This document shows, piece by piece, positions 20,704 through 32,790 of a DNA stretch of 64,000 nucleotides. The translations under genes and the position numbers were made by a program. The notes below the pieces were generated by a model. That model was not told the origin of the DNA and searched no databases. It saw nothing but the letters and a program-made list of their open reading frames with translations. Every line of letters starts with the position of its first letter. The stretch's first letter is position 1. Source of the DNA: Symsagittifera roscoffensis (taxonomy: Eukaryota > Xenacoelomorpha > Acoela > Convolutidae); NCBI RefSeq assembly GCF_963678635.1, contig NC_087063.1:81269574-81333573 (forward strand). The letters are read 5' to 3'.

Positions 20704-21768
20704 CCCCACAATGGACACGAGTTGTTCTATTAACAAGGGACACGAGTTGTTCCATTAACAAGGGACACGAGTTGTTCTATTAACAAGGGACACGAGTTGT
20801 TCTATTAACAAGGGACACGAGTTGTTCTATTAACAAGGGACACGAGTTGTTCTATTAACAAGGGACACGAGTTGTTCCATTAACAAGGGACACGAGTTGT
20901 TCTATTAACAAGGGACACGAGTTGTTCTATTAACAAGGGACACAAGTTGTTCTATTAACAAGGGACACGAGTTGTTCTATTAACAAGGGACACGAGTTGT
21001 TCTATTAACAAGGGACATGAGTTGTTCTATTAACAAGGGACACGAGTTGTTCCATTAACAATAGACACGAGTTGTTCTATTAACAATGGACACGAGTTGT
21101 TCCATTAACAAGGGGCACGAGTTGTTCTATTAACAAGGGACGCGAGTTGTTCCATTAACAAGGGACACGAGTTGTTCCATTAACAAGGGACACGAGTTGT
21201 TCTATTAACAAGGGACACAAGTTGTTCTATTAACAAGGGACACGAGTTGTTCTATTAACAAGGGACACGAGTTGTTCTATTAACAAGGGACATGAGTTGT
21301 TCTATTAACAAGGGACACGAGTTGTTCCATTAACAATGGACACGAGTTGTTCTATTAACAATGGACACGAGTTGTTCCATTAACAAGGGACACGAGTTGT
21401 TCTATTAACAAGGGACACGAGTTGTTCCATTAACAAGGGACACGAGTTGTTCCATTAACAAGGGACACGAGTTGTTCTATTAACAAGGGACACGAGTTGT
21501 TCTATTAACAAGGGACACGAGTTGTTCTATTAACAAGGGGCACGAGTTGTTCTATTAACAAGGGACACGAGTTGTTCCATTAACAAGGGACACGAGTTGT
21601 TCTATTAACAAGGGACACGAGTTGTTCTATTAACAAGGGACACGAGTTGTTCCATTTATAAAGAGACACGAGTTGTTCTATTAACAAGGGACACGAGTTG
21701 TTCTATTAACAAGGGACACGAAATGTTCTATTAACAAGGGACACGAGTTGTTCTATTAACAAGGAACC
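20704..21768 (+). repeat. 25-bp minisatellite with 11-unit higher-order repeat
   Basis: About 42 head-to-tail copies of a 25-mer (core GGACACGAGTTGTTCTATTA then ACAAG). Units differ mostly by T or C in TTCYATT, plus rare variants (CACAAG, CATGAG, AATGGAC). The rare variants recur in the same order 275 bp apart (CACAAG at 20941 and 21216), so an 11-unit block was duplicated. The repeat is not coding in any frame. Confidence 0.95.
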
Positions 21769-22099
21769 GTTACTTTTTTATCGAGGGAAGTCACGAAGTC
21801 ACCGGTCTTTTTCCGTTACGTAGCGCAAGTGGAGCGATCTCGGTAGAAAAGCACTGCAATCTGATATGGCGAAATCTAAAAAAGTCATTAGACTAACAAA
21901 ACCTACGTTAAACTTGACATTGATTACTTGATCATTAAAAAAACTGAAATTGAAATGTTTATTACGTGTCCTTCCTCAAAAAAAGGACGAGCAAATTAAT
22001 TTTATGTTTTGTTCTTATTTCGAAGCGTTTTCAATTTGACTCATCGATATGAACTGTCTTTACATTGCCAGGACGATGAGAGAAGACATTTTTTTCAAA
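21769..22099. other. non-coding DNA
   Basis: I see nothing recognisable between the minisatellite and the MITE fragment. Confidence 0.4.
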
Positions 22100-22159
22100 A
22101 ACCGCACACCCCCCCCCCCCCCCTCCTCACTAGTCGAGAAAATCCTAGATCCGCCTCTG
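22100..22159 (-). mobile_element. hAT-type MITE end, copy G (inverted fragment)
   Basis: AAAATCCTAGATCCGCCTCTG is the complement of the family left end (CAGRGGCGGATCTAGGATTTT). It is followed inward by a C run. Only the terminal 60 bp or so remains. Confidence 0.55.
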
Positions 22160-22322
22160 AGTGCGACTTCAAAAAATACTTGTTGGGGAAAGAGAAAAAG
22201 AGCTTTCAATTGGATCATCTGCAACGGTGTGCGCAGAAACTTTTTGACAAGGCTCAGATTTTCTGAAAATATATATAAAACCCTTCACGAGGATTTTTAT
22301 AATAATAATCATAATAATAATA

Positions 22323-22619
22323 GAATAATGTAGTTTCTGCGAATCGCAGAGGATCTATCAGTAGGCCTTAACAGTCCTGTCGAGGATAGTGCATTTGTAT
22401 TATCTCCCCACATTCCAGATTGTGTTATTTTGCTGAGCGAAGCTCTTTTTTGCGACTAAATGCCGTTACTTTTGTGTCTAGAACTTTCACGTGGTACCAC
22501 TATTGCAGCCGAAATTGGTCAGGCTGTGGTAGACCTGAAGCTAGAGGTCAACTGAGAGCTCGTCCTCACTCACTGTCATTGCCATGCCATGGGATCGAAT
22601 GCACGATCTGACGATTTCA
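22323..22619 (-). mobile_element. tRNA-derived SINE, 5'-truncated copy
   Basis: This is the inverted, 5'-truncated relative of the SINE at 38666-38996. Shared landmarks are CTGCGATTCGCAG, GAGGATCTATCAGTAGGCCT and CATTCGATCCC (B box). The A box is missing. The 3' tail is an (ATT)n tract, as expected for a retroposed copy. Confidence 0.75.
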
Positions 22620-22890
22620 TTATATAATTAGTATATGATGCTTTGCAAGAAACTTATTTGGCAAAATCATTTGTAAAATCTGGTTTCTTAATTAAGAATA
22701 ATCCAACAACAAATGAAGTAAATTTTGTAAAATTGTGTCTTAAAAGTGACAGGTTAATCAAACTCTGTATTCATAAAATCAAACTAATCAATTGTGCAGC
22801 ACTTAATTAACTAAAGTTAAGGTTAACAAAAAGCACGCTTGTTAATTTGTTGAAACCAAATATCTATTTTTTAAAAATCAGATATTTTGG

Positions 22891-23885
22891 CTAGCATTCA
22901 GAATCTGACAGAAGTGATTCACAGAGCGGCGACAGTTGGTGAACTGGAGTAACGAAGCTTTTGCTCTTTCGGATGAAGCTTTTCACGCCTCCAAGTCCCC
23001 TTTCTTCTTCCTCTTTGTTTACGAAACTCCTCTGCCCCTCCCCTTGGAGCGAGGAGTGCATCAGGCTGTTTGATTGTATATTGTGTTGGAACGACATTGA
23101 GTGACACTTAATTCTGTAGAGTCTGTTTCTCTGGTATCTTGGACTTAGCTGGACGTTTGGGAGGGGCATTTGGTGGGATTCGTCACCCTCGTGAGTGCAT
23201 GCGACCACATTCAGGAAATCGTCTTCGACTAAATGCGAGAAGGAACCGGTTCGAGTCCCGGTAGGGTCCACTTGAATGGAAACACTTCGACATTTGATAC
23301 TTCCTCCCGAGGGGTTCGGGGACTCCCCAGGTCGCTCAGAGGACTCCTGTGATGCGCTATTTTCCTCTCGATGTTGTCCTTGACAAATTCTCTCACTAAG
23401 CATGACGTCAGAGTAACTCGGCAGCATTTCGGCAGTCGCCCCGGTTCGAACGCCAGCTACGTCTTCGTTTGATCCGTTTTCATCTTCATTCGACAAACAG
23501 AGCGCATTTTCTCTGCCTCTGTTATTTGCATCTTGACCTGGTTGGGGATGGTGATTTATTGGACTCATAAAAGCGGGTAGATTGACGGTCAGGGGCTGGG
23601 GACTTCCAGGTGGGGAGTTCGGACCCTGATGACGTGGGGAGCGTGGAGACGTCACGTGATTTGAAGGTGGGGGAGGGGGGTTGTTGTCGTATCGGGTTCC
23701 AAACACTTTCTCCACTGTACAGCTGACGTGGGTGGTTTTGAGGGTTAAAATGAGTCTGTAGGGCCAAGAGAGGAGGCAACAGGTGGCGATCCAGAAGCAC
23801 ATCTGGCTCATGTACCACGGAAGTCTGGATCCCTCCTGGAACAGAGTGAGGTCTTCCTGCCATTCTACGTCTGTCAGATTCATGC
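22891..23885 (-). CDS. TMEM151: TMEM151 exon 5 (TM3 and tail)
   Basis: The acceptor TTTCAG is at 23886 and the stop follows LLSDSEC. It holds the third hydrophobic segment, a Pro-rich stretch (PPPPPSNHV) and a long Ser-rich tail without a recognised domain. Confidence 0.9.
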
Positions 23886-26800
23886 CTGAAACCAGAAAAA
23901 AAAACATTTTAATATATAGATTTTAAAAGAAAATGTCAAATTTTTGATTTTTTTTGTTGCTAGAGTTAGAAAAAGTGGTTGAGCTAACAACGCCAAATTT
24001 GATCAATGTGCCTTATCTTTTAGTGCGTGTCGTTTTGGCGAGATTTCTTAGGTGGTTTACACCTGAGAGAAATCATAACCATCTGAGCTGTTGAAAGCTG
24101 TTTCAGGAGAATTGCTGTTGCGCTCGGACTAAGACATACATAAATCTTTTGGTTATTTTTCTGGACTCTTTTTTCTTATTGCGTTACTTTCAGCAACGAG
24201 CATGGATATTGGTTGGTCTCGAACCATTGATCTTTAGCATGAGAGGTGGATATTTAGCCATTTCAACAGCTCTGTCCCAACTTACCTTCGTATGTCTCGA
24301 TGTATTCGTCTTTCGCTTCATTCTCCTCAAAAAACTTAGCCCTCTGCAGTAAGTAGTCATTCTCTGCTTCGACATTTGAGAAGCCGAATGTCTTGGTGAA
24401 GTGGACCCCAATTAGAGACCCCTTCTCCAGGGCAGCCCTGACCCCCTGCACTCCACTACTTCTGTCTTCAACTCCACAGGTGGAGAAGTCAAATGCTGCC
24501 AGGGCTGTGTGCGTATTGACCTATAAGTAAATCGAGTTAGAATTTAAAAGGATACACACATGATTGGTTGTTGGGGCGGATCTAGGATTTTCTCCAGGTG
24601 GGGCTCAAAAATTTTTAAATTTCAAATAGGTTTTCCAAGCACGATAAAGACCTTACTTTGACCAAACTTTCAAGGCAGTTTTTTAAATGGCGAAAAAAGA
24701 CGTTTTTAGCATTTTATGGATAGTTTTGACAAATTTTATGGATAGTTTTTAAAATTTCGCTGTTTAGATACCCCCCCCCCCCTCCCCCCCACCAAAACAA
24801 TAAGCCTCCCACTTCGTACCCCCCCCCCCCAAGGAGCCTGCAGGAAAAAGTTTAGGGTCGGTCAGCAAGAACGGATGTTCTAAAATAGTGCAAAGGCGAA
24901 CATTTTGAAAAGTCAAGCGCCAACTTGTGTCGTGCTCGTGGTAGTTTGCCATTGTTATGATGAATTAAAAGAGGACCGGCCTATAAGCATGTGTGTCGAT
25001 TAGAATGCCATTTAAAAGAATGCAGTTGGCTTGTTCGCAACTTCATAATTTGCTTACTTAATTTGGAATTTTTAAATTGCGTGCACTTCGCTGAATATAT
25101 CATTTTAATTCCTTTAAAAATTACTTATATTTTAATAAAACTTTTATTTAATATTTTAGCTGAATTGTTTCTCGACTGAATGAACACCTTATTGAAGCAA
25201 TTGTCGCATAGACCGGGGGCTATTCTCATGTGCGAAGGACCGAATGGGCGAAAAAACTTGTGGGCCAAGGACCGAAGACAAAATTAGCCGAAAGTCAATT
25301 TTTAAGAAAAAATTATTGCCATTTTCAGTTAAAATGAATTAAACGAGGGGGCATGTTTCTGCCGTTTTTAAATTCGGCCAATATCAATACTTCAGTCCCT
25401 GGAAATGTTTACTTTCTTCCCAAATTTTAGATTACTGAAATCTGATTGGCTGATTTTTATTTTTGCGCATTCGGTCCTTCGCGCATGAGGGATTCCACCG
25501 CATAGACCCACGTGCTTATCGCTACGCTCCCGATCAATCGGAATAATTTTCTTACCCTCTCGTAATAATCTTGAGTTGTGACGTAAGCATCTCCGTTTCT
25601 ATACGAAGTGGTCTGTCTGCTCCTTTTGGCATAATGGTAGCAAATCACTCTCCACCAGATAATAGGATAAGCAGCCCTGTATTTGTCCAACAGTTGTCTG
25701 CCTCTCTCGCACCCAGTCTTAGTCCGGAGGTCTCTTCTTAACTGGCAGTGGTAGGCTTCTATGAGTTGGAGAACGTAAAGGACTATTAGGAATGTCACTG
25801 GCACGTAGATGTAGCTGGAACCACACTTGCCTGGAAAAAATACATCTTTTTTTGGGAAAAGACATCCCAGGGTTTTGATAAAAACCATCTAATGGTTTCG
25901 ATAAAAATTTATGAGATACATCATGAAGATCTTTCTTAATCAATTCGTTTTGAAGAAGGGAACACAATTGACTTTTTAAGACAGTTTATCTACAAGGGAA
26001 AGAACCAACATTCGAGCTGCTCAGCTCTTGATTAAGAACTGGATCATTATTATTTACACAACTCATATAACAATTTTTAAAAATCCCATCTTGGAAGAAC
26101 ACAAAGCATGGTTTTTACTTCTTGTACTATAAAAATAAGTTTCTTTATAAAGATTAACTTTCAATTTATTGTCGAGTTTCGTTTAGTAGGCAAAAAAAAT
26201 TTAGTAGGCAAAAAAATAGTAGGCAAAAAAGTTATTTTAGCCTCTTCAAGGGTTAAAACCAAAGCATGGTTAATCGCGTTGACCTTCTAACTGTCGTTAA
26301 AAAATGCATCTTCAAAATTCACAATAATGACAACAGTTGAATATTTAAGTTTCCTTTTATAGAGGGCGCTATCTGTTGTAATATAATGCGGAGAAAACTT
26401 AAGATAATCGAACAGTATACGTAATGAATCACTAAAAGCTAAGAGAATCAATAAAAGCTAAGAATCAATAAAAGCTTAGAATTAATAAAAGCTAAGAATG
26501 AAGAAAAGCTACAACTTTGGGAAAAACTGTCCCAAGATTTTGGGAAAACTATTGCAGGGTTTTGGTTAAAATTGCCCCGGGATTTTAATGGTTCAGGACA
26601 AATTTGAGCATCTTTTCTACGGCGCCGACAAAGAACTCGACCAAAATTAACTTTTAAGTGGAACATTTATGTGGACCAATGGTCTCGTTAGTTGTCCATT
26701 CCGATGATAAATGCATTGATGAAATTACTTTTGTTTTGCTAATGACTATATTTATCAATCGGAAAAATAAATTCTTTCTTTCTTTCTTTCTTTAACTAAC

Positions 26801-29148
26801 TGTACATAGGACTGACCGTGTTGTATGTGGAATTGAGAGTCTGTCAGTTTGGTCACTGACACTTGGCTGGAGTTCCACTCACACCAGAAAATTCCAGTCC
26901 CATTGGCCCACATCAGCACACTCAGTGCCAGACTCTGGAACAAGTGTTTTTTTTCAGTTAGATTTGTGGAAGTATTTGACCTGGGTATGTAGCTCTTATT
27001 TTTCTAAAATCTGTATTCCGAATTTTTTCACAACACGTTCGTAGCACAATTTTTAAAGAAAAAATTATATCAAAAATTCGTATCGGAAAAAATAAAAGGT
27101 TATTTTAGCAATTTTGTTGTCAAAAACTTTTGTATTGTATGGCAAAAAAAACTTTCTTGGGTTTCTATGGAGATTTAAGAAAATTTGGTGCTATTAGCAT
27201 AGAAAGTGTTGCCTAAATTGGGTACACCTAATCGATTATATTTGCAACATTTTTCTCGACGTAACCTATTTTTATCCGAGGATTTTTGGTGCGGGCAAGC
27301 TAAAAACTTAAAGGCTTGAAATTTTTTGATCTCACTATTTGAACTGTGAGTTTTGTGAAGTGTAAGCTTTGTCGTGGACAAATCAGATTTGTCGTGGAAT
27401 CCACAACATTGCTTCTTTTCTTTGATCTTCTTTGCTGTTTTGGATTGTGCAAAAAAAATTGTCAAAACACTGCACCGCTCAAAATTATTCTAAGACAGGC
27501 GCATTTGAAAAACTTTTAAGGCCAGTTGAAAAGTTTTTTTGGTTGAATAATTGACAAAATAATGAGAAAAAGAAGAAGATTTTTGTTAAATTTTATCCTC
27601 CCACACGCTATGTAAAACACTAAGGGTGTGTTTAGCGTCTCGGTATTTGATAAAAGTTTATTATGCTGGACTCAATTCAATTTGAAACGCATTGATTCGC
27701 TTCTTACACTTATACTTATAGCACTTTAATTATCCCAAATTGGCCGAATTAGCAATTTTCAAAGGCCCGTAACGCTACAAAAAGTGTCACAGGTGAAATA
27801 TCTTTTTAAATTTGAGCTTAGGATAACAATATCTCTCAGATGGTATAAAAAATGCGTAGTTAACAGTCGAAAATTGACTGAATAAAAAAACGTATTCGCA
27901 ACTGTTAGCGGAATCCGCAAAAGATAAGCGGAATCCGCATTTTGTTTGCGGATTCCATTAAAAATGAAAGCGTTTTTTTAAATGTTCTTATGCCTGCAAG
28001 TTGTGCTAGAAAACGAAATATTATGTTCACAGTATTTGATTGTTCGCATTTTTGCCCTTCTTATCAAGCTAAAAACTTAAAGGCTTGCAAGCTAAAAACT
28101 TAAAGGCTTGAAATTTTTTGATCTCACTATTTGAACTGTGAGTTTTGTGAAGTGTAAGCTTTGTCGTGGACAAATCAGATTTGTCGTGGAATCCACAACA
28201 TTGCTTCTTTTCTTTGATCTTCTTTGCTGTTTTGGATTGTGCAAAAAAAATTGTCAAAACACTGCACCGCTCAAAATTATTCTAAGACAGGCGCATTTGA
28301 AAAACTTTTAAGGCCAGTTGAAAAGTTTTTTTGGTTGAATAATTGACAAAATAATGAGAAAAAGAAGAAGATTTTTGTTAAATTTTATCCTCCCACACGC
28401 TATGTAAAACACTAAGGGTGTGTTTAGCGTCTCGGTATTTGATAAAAGTTTATTATGCTGGACTCAATTCAATTTGAAACGCATTGATTCGCTTCTTACA
28501 CTTATACTTATAGCACTTTAATTATCCCAAATTGGCCGAATTAGCAATTTTCAAAGGCCCGTAACGCTACAAAAAGTGTCACAGGTGAAATATCTTTTTA
28601 AATTTGAGCTTAGGATAACAATATCTCTCAGATGGTATAAAAAATGCGTAGTTAACAGTCGAAAATTGACTGAATAAAAAAACGTATTCGCAACTGTTAG
28701 CGGAATCCGCAAAAGATAAGCGGAATCCGCATTTTGTTTGCGGATTCCATTAAAAATGAAAGCGTTTTTTTAAATGTTCTTATGCCTGCAAGTTGTGCTA
28801 GAAAACGAAATATTATGTTCACAGTATTTGATTGTTCGCATTTTTGCCCTTCTTATCTAACCATTGTAAAACCACGCTCACAGCTAAAAATTGATGGTTA
28901 CTGATGTGAGGTAGGTGCGTGGAAGAAGAGCCTTCAAAGCTAATGATTGCATCATTTTCTTCACGATTGCATGATATCTCCTGTTTCAGTTAAAGATTTA
29001 TTACCTTCCAGTGCAGAGTGTTGTGCAACTTCCTGCAGGACATGAGAGCCTTCAGCCTCCCCCTGAGCCCACCTGTTCCCCTCCCTCTCCCACATCTCCC
29101 CCCAGCTCCCCCCACTCCATTCCCCACTCCTCCCCCCGCGCTTGCCAT
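22891..29148 (-). CDS. TMEM151: TMEM151-family membrane protein, five exons
   Basis: The five coding exons on the minus strand are 29148-29005, 26934-26817, 25830-25556, 24520-24286 and 23885-22891. All junctions are GT-AG and phases agree, giving 588 codons (vertebrate members have about 470-570). Family hallmarks are present in order: LHNTLHWK before the first TM segment (about 50-66), a second TM preceded by CGSSYIYVPV (about 90-115), the conserved WWRVICYHYAKRSRQT and RYRNGDAY-like block (here SYRNGDAYVTTQ), VNTHTALAAFDFS, FTKTFGFSNVEAENDYLLQ, then WYMSQMCFWI with a third hydrophobic segment (about 286-306) and VEKVFG. LPSYSDV (412-418) resembles the tail motif of the family. The tail is longer, Pro/Ser-rich, and probably cytoplasmic. 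TMEM151A is an ER-associated neuronal protein in vertebrates; the function here is inferred only by homology. Confidence 0.9.
24286..24520 (-). CDS. TMEM151: TMEM151 exon 4
   Basis: It runs from VNTHTALAAFDFS to IETYEG, with acceptor TTACTTATAG and donor GTAAGT. It contains FTKTFGFSNVEAEN, matching the soluble core after TM2. Confidence 0.9.
24572..24905 (+). mobile_element. hAT-type MITE, copy B, in TMEM151 intron 3
   Basis: It starts GGGGCGGATCTAGGATTTTC (first two bases of the usual CAG changed) and shares the body up to GGTCGGTCAGCAAGAACGGAT. The right end is lost. C-rich runs lie at about 24770-24830. Confidence 0.6.
25216..25497. mobile_element. MITE in TMEM151 intron 3
   Basis: The ends are inverted: GCGAAGGACCGAATGGGCGA at the left (about 25232) and CGCATTCGGTCCTTCGCGCA at the right (about 25465). 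Both sides carry CGCATAGACC (about 25205 and 25500), a candidate target-site duplication. No coding sequence is present. Confidence 0.65.
25556..25830 (-). CDS. TMEM151: TMEM151 exon 3 (TM2 and conserved core)
   Basis: The acceptor TTTTTTCCAG is at 25831 and the donor GTAAGA at 25555. It carries the second TM and the block ending NGDAYVTTQDYYER, the most conserved part of the family. Confidence 0.9.
26773..26793. repeat. (CTTT)n microsatellite
   Basis: Five copies of CTTT lie about 25 bp downstream (in gene sense) of the exon 2 donor of TMEM151. Confidence 0.8.
26817..26934 (-). CDS. TMEM151: TMEM151 exon 2 (TM1)
   Basis: It encodes SLALSVLMWANGTGIFWCEW and the start of the first luminal loop. 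The acceptor is TTCCAG and the donor GTCAGT; it ends in phase 1. A decayed copy lies at 600-690. Confidence 0.85.
27295..28857 (+). repeat. 792-bp tandem duplication in TMEM151 intron 1
   Basis: 27295-28065 and 28087-28857 look identical by eye (offset 792), linked by a 21-nt repeat of AAGCTAAAAACTTAAAGGCTT. Each unit contains GCGGAATCCGC motifs and is related to the left half of the TIR element at 17651-19103. Near-identity means a very recent duplication or an assembly duplicate. Confidence 0.9.
29005..29148 (-). CDS. TMEM151: TMEM151 exon 1 (start)
   Basis: 48 codons from ATG 29148 to the donor GTAATA. The N-terminus is Gly/Arg-rich (MASAGGGVGNGVGG...) and ends LHNTLHWK, the conserved junction before TM1. 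The exon ends in phase 0. This ATG is chosen because it joins in frame with exon 2 and precedes all conserved residues. Confidence 0.8.
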
Positions 29149-32100
29149 TGCAGTCCAATCGGAGTAGGAAATTTAATTGAGGCTAGTATAAACTTGCTAA
29201 GCAGATGTAAACCGCTTCGCTTAAGAGCAGAAATAATTGCATTATAGATATTTGGGAACAACCAAAGAACGTTTCCGGCTACGATGGACCGTATATTTTT
29301 TTAAACTCTTTTAAACTATTTCGAAACGAGTTGTTTAAAATCTAAACTGGATTTCTTGAAATTAATCTTAAAGAATTGGCATTTTGTTGGTTTTCAATAA
29401 TAAAAAAAGACAAATAACACAAAGTGAGAACAGTGATGGCACGAAATTGTTAGAATGAATTCTACAATGTTGTTTAAATTGCCCTGATTAGTTTTATATG
29501 AAAAACTGGGACGAAAATTGCAGAAGAAAAAATGTCACTGATTTGATTTTAGTCTGCTCTTAAGGTTTAGTATTTTACTCAATATGTAATTTGAAAGGGA
29601 TTATTTGAAATTAGCAATTCTGGAAAAATGTTTTTTTTTTTGGTAAAAATATAAATTCTTATCGGTAGTAATAGAAATGAACTCAAGTAACGATGGTTTA
29701 GTGTTTAGTGGAAGACAAGCGCTAGACGACCACTTGTGTAAGAATGGTTATTAAACAAACAAAGTTAACAAGTAAAGAGATGTTCTCCTTAGACAGGTAC
29801 AGATTGAGTTTGAAAGAGAATTGGAAAACAAATCTTCAGTTGAAAAAAAATTCAATTGGAGAACATGAAGAAAGGGGTAAATAAACGGAGTCAATGAAGT
29901 GAACTGGGGATGAAAAAGAATTTTGGGGGAGCCAAAAAAATGTCTGCTTGCCGGCTTTATGTTTATTTCACATGCGTGTTTTGTAAATTTGATCTGTTTT
30001 TTTTTGTCAGATGGGCTATCGTTAAAAGCAATCAAGTGTCATCTTCACCGTTAGAATGATAATAAAGATTACAGGAAAGAAAATAAAAGTTACTCTAAAA
30101 ATCAATTTCAAATTAACAAAAAATTAGGAAGAGCTGCTGGCTTTTTATCCAAATTCATTAAGTGGGTGCAATTGTTTGGAATTTTGAACTCTGAATTCGA
30201 CCAACGCTTGAACAATCTTTTCAACTTTATACTCTTTGCTATTACCATTTACATTACAAAATGTGATTGGTAGGATTATAAGACTACGTTTTTTTGTTCC
30301 ACTTTAATCTAGTTGGTTCCGCTACTCTGAAAAAAAAATACAAGCACTTGCTGGGCGACTAAGTTCCAAGTTCCTATTCGTTCAAATGAAGGTGAACCTT
30401 GTAGCAATTTAAAAGCTCTCAATAAAAACTTTAAGAAAAGAAGGTAAAAAAATGGTGAAGAAAGCAGTAAAGCTAGCTTAAAAAAAGTTGTAAGTTGTTT
30501 TAATAAATTGTAGTTTTTCGTGATTTTGAATTGAATTTGATAGCTATGACAATAAAGACATCAGATCTAGCTAAACTAGTTGGAAAATAGAAGACAAAAA
30601 AAAACGAAAACAGATACTTGTTAATTCGAAAAAAGACAGTTGCTTCAGGCTAATAAGGAGGAAAGACGCGTAAGAAAAAAGTCGGCTTAGTAAAATAGCA
30701 CTGCAACTGAATCCGAAATCTGTAGCAAAACCTAACTTATGGCCAGAAAAATGTTATATGGAAAAAATTTTGTAGAAATACATTTTGTACCAAAAAGTTA
30801 TTCATATTAACTTTCCATCAAAACTTCATATCTTCCTCTTGTCATAAAATTGTCACTCTCATAGTGTTTTTATAATTCAGAATCAAAATTTTTATACAAT
30901 TTAACTGGTTTTTCGAAACAGGCTCATGTAATTTAGCTAAATCAGAGACCAAAATCAGAAGAGTTTGGATGATGTATCGTATTAAAATTCTTCCAGTTGC
31001 TGATCAAAATCAAAAGATGCCGAGAAAATTTGATCAGGATTTCTCCTTTTTTTTCAAATTTAATTAAAGTTCGTGATGTTTTCTGATTAATTGTTACAAG
31101 CAATTAACCATAATAAATGCATGGAATACTTTTCAAAATCAGGCATCAATTATCAATTGGTGATCGATTGTACTTGGCAATTTGAAAAACTACTGATTTA
31201 ATTTTATAATATACAATTTGACTTTCAGCGCTAATATTCACTAAGTTTGAGGTGAAAGTGCACTGGAGAAAGCTCGGAAAGTTTTGGCAAAATAAGGTCA
31301 TCGGAAAAAATTTTTTGGCGACATTCTGATTTTTTTTCAAAACCCTTATCCACTCTTGGGACATTCTGGATCCGCGCATGATTTTTTTCCAGTTCAAAGT
31401 TCAAGTATTTTAGCTGAATAGATTTGGCTTTTGTGTGCTTTTTCTTAGCAAAATAGCAAAGAAGTTTTGGATTAAATTGGAATACTGGCTTTTTGGAGAG
31501 TTTTGGTGTGGATATCTTACAAAATACTGAATCTCAGCCATAAGCTATGATTGGCATTTATCAATTTGGCGAGGAAGTTTTATAAGAACCGTTTTTATCA
31601 TGGAAGTCTAATCTTTCTTGTGTTTTTTTCTTAAGTCTTCATCATTGCCTAACCACTTTAGGAGATAAATTGCGAAACATTTGATTAAAAATTGATGATT
31701 GTTTCCTTTTTGATGTGATATTTCATTAAAATGGTCGATCAAAAAAGAAGGGTAGTTCAAATAATGATGAAGAATGCGCACAAAAATCAATCAGTCTTTT
31801 TCTAAAATTTGGCCAAACTCGGTAGTGATTGGCATGCTTGCTAATGCACTGATAAGATAGTCAAAATTTCCAGCCTAGAGATCCAAAAGGACACATGTGT
31901 TTAATATCAGCATTGGTAGCATCGTCCAGCTTAAATTTTCCTTCTTTTTTCCTTTCTCTTCTGATTTTATTAAAGTAGCCACAATGGCTGCAAAAGAGCT
32001 AAAGACCATTAAGCACTGATAAAACTGGAGAATTTGTAGAGTATCGGAAAAGTTGTCCCCCCAATCTATGCCCTAATTGGACCTCAGTCCTCAATTAGAA

Positions 32101-32433
32101 GATCTATTGTTCAATATTTCCTATCTCTTGGGAAAAGGAACTATTTTCTGAACACAATTTTTACTTCAGACATGTCAATTTACAAAACAGTCATTGATAA
32201 TTATGACGTTGACTATGTACTGGAATGATATCAAATGAAACTTGCTCGTGTTAGGGCAAAACGTAGAATGACCCAATTTGATGTTTTTTTTGCCAATTTG
32301 AGAAAATTTACAGAACTTTTTATTCAAATTTTCTTCAAATCTGCCAATTATCAAACTTTTCTTTTTCTGGCGGTTTTCAATACTGTTTGAAATGATTTGC
32401 GTTTGAAATTATTCTTAACCTCATGCTTTAAGT
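29149..32433. other. intergenic DNA upstream of TMEM151
   Basis: The TMEM151 promoter should lie just above 29148, but I see no TATA box at a useful distance. The rest is AT-rich without repeats or coding sequence that I can support. Confidence 0.4.
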
Positions 32434-32790
32434 CAGGCGCGGATCTAGGAATTCCTCGAGGGGGGGGGGGCGATTTTCAAAAAAACAAATTGTCGACCTT
32501 TTTTTTAGTTTGACCAAACAAATTTTTCTGATCTATACAAACCACTATAAAGACCTTAATTTGATAATTTGATCTAATTTCCTGCGCTGCAGGCAAATAT
32601 TTGAAAAAATTCCAAAAATGCAAGCGTTTTTAGGCACTTATTGGAAAATTTCGACCAAAAAATCGCGTTTTCTCGTCGCGAGCTCCCCCCTCGTAATAAG
32701 TATAGATAAACGCCAAAGGCGCCTTTTAAAAAAACTTAAAATCAGTCAGCCAAAAATGGGTATCTCAAAATAGTACAAAGAGAAGACCCA
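32434..32790 (+). mobile_element. hAT-type MITE, copy C, right end lost
   Basis: It begins CAGGCGCGGATCTAGGAATT, followed by CTCGAGGGGG and GCGCCAAAGGCGCC. The usual right terminus (CCTAAATCCGCC) is missing. Confidence 0.65.

Noticed and set aside
20704-21768. CRISPR-like array
   Set aside because: No spacers: units are contiguous 25-mers, and the genome is eukaryotic.
23230-23275. tRNA 3' half (T-arm plus acceptor)
   Set aside because: No matching 5' acceptor strand about 70 nt upstream, and the sequence is coding in TMEM151 exon 5.
28961-29261. Pro- or Gly-rich ORFs around 29.0-29.2 kb
   Set aside because: They are other frames of TMEM151 exon 1 and its 5' flank; the third minus frame is the one that splices in phase.
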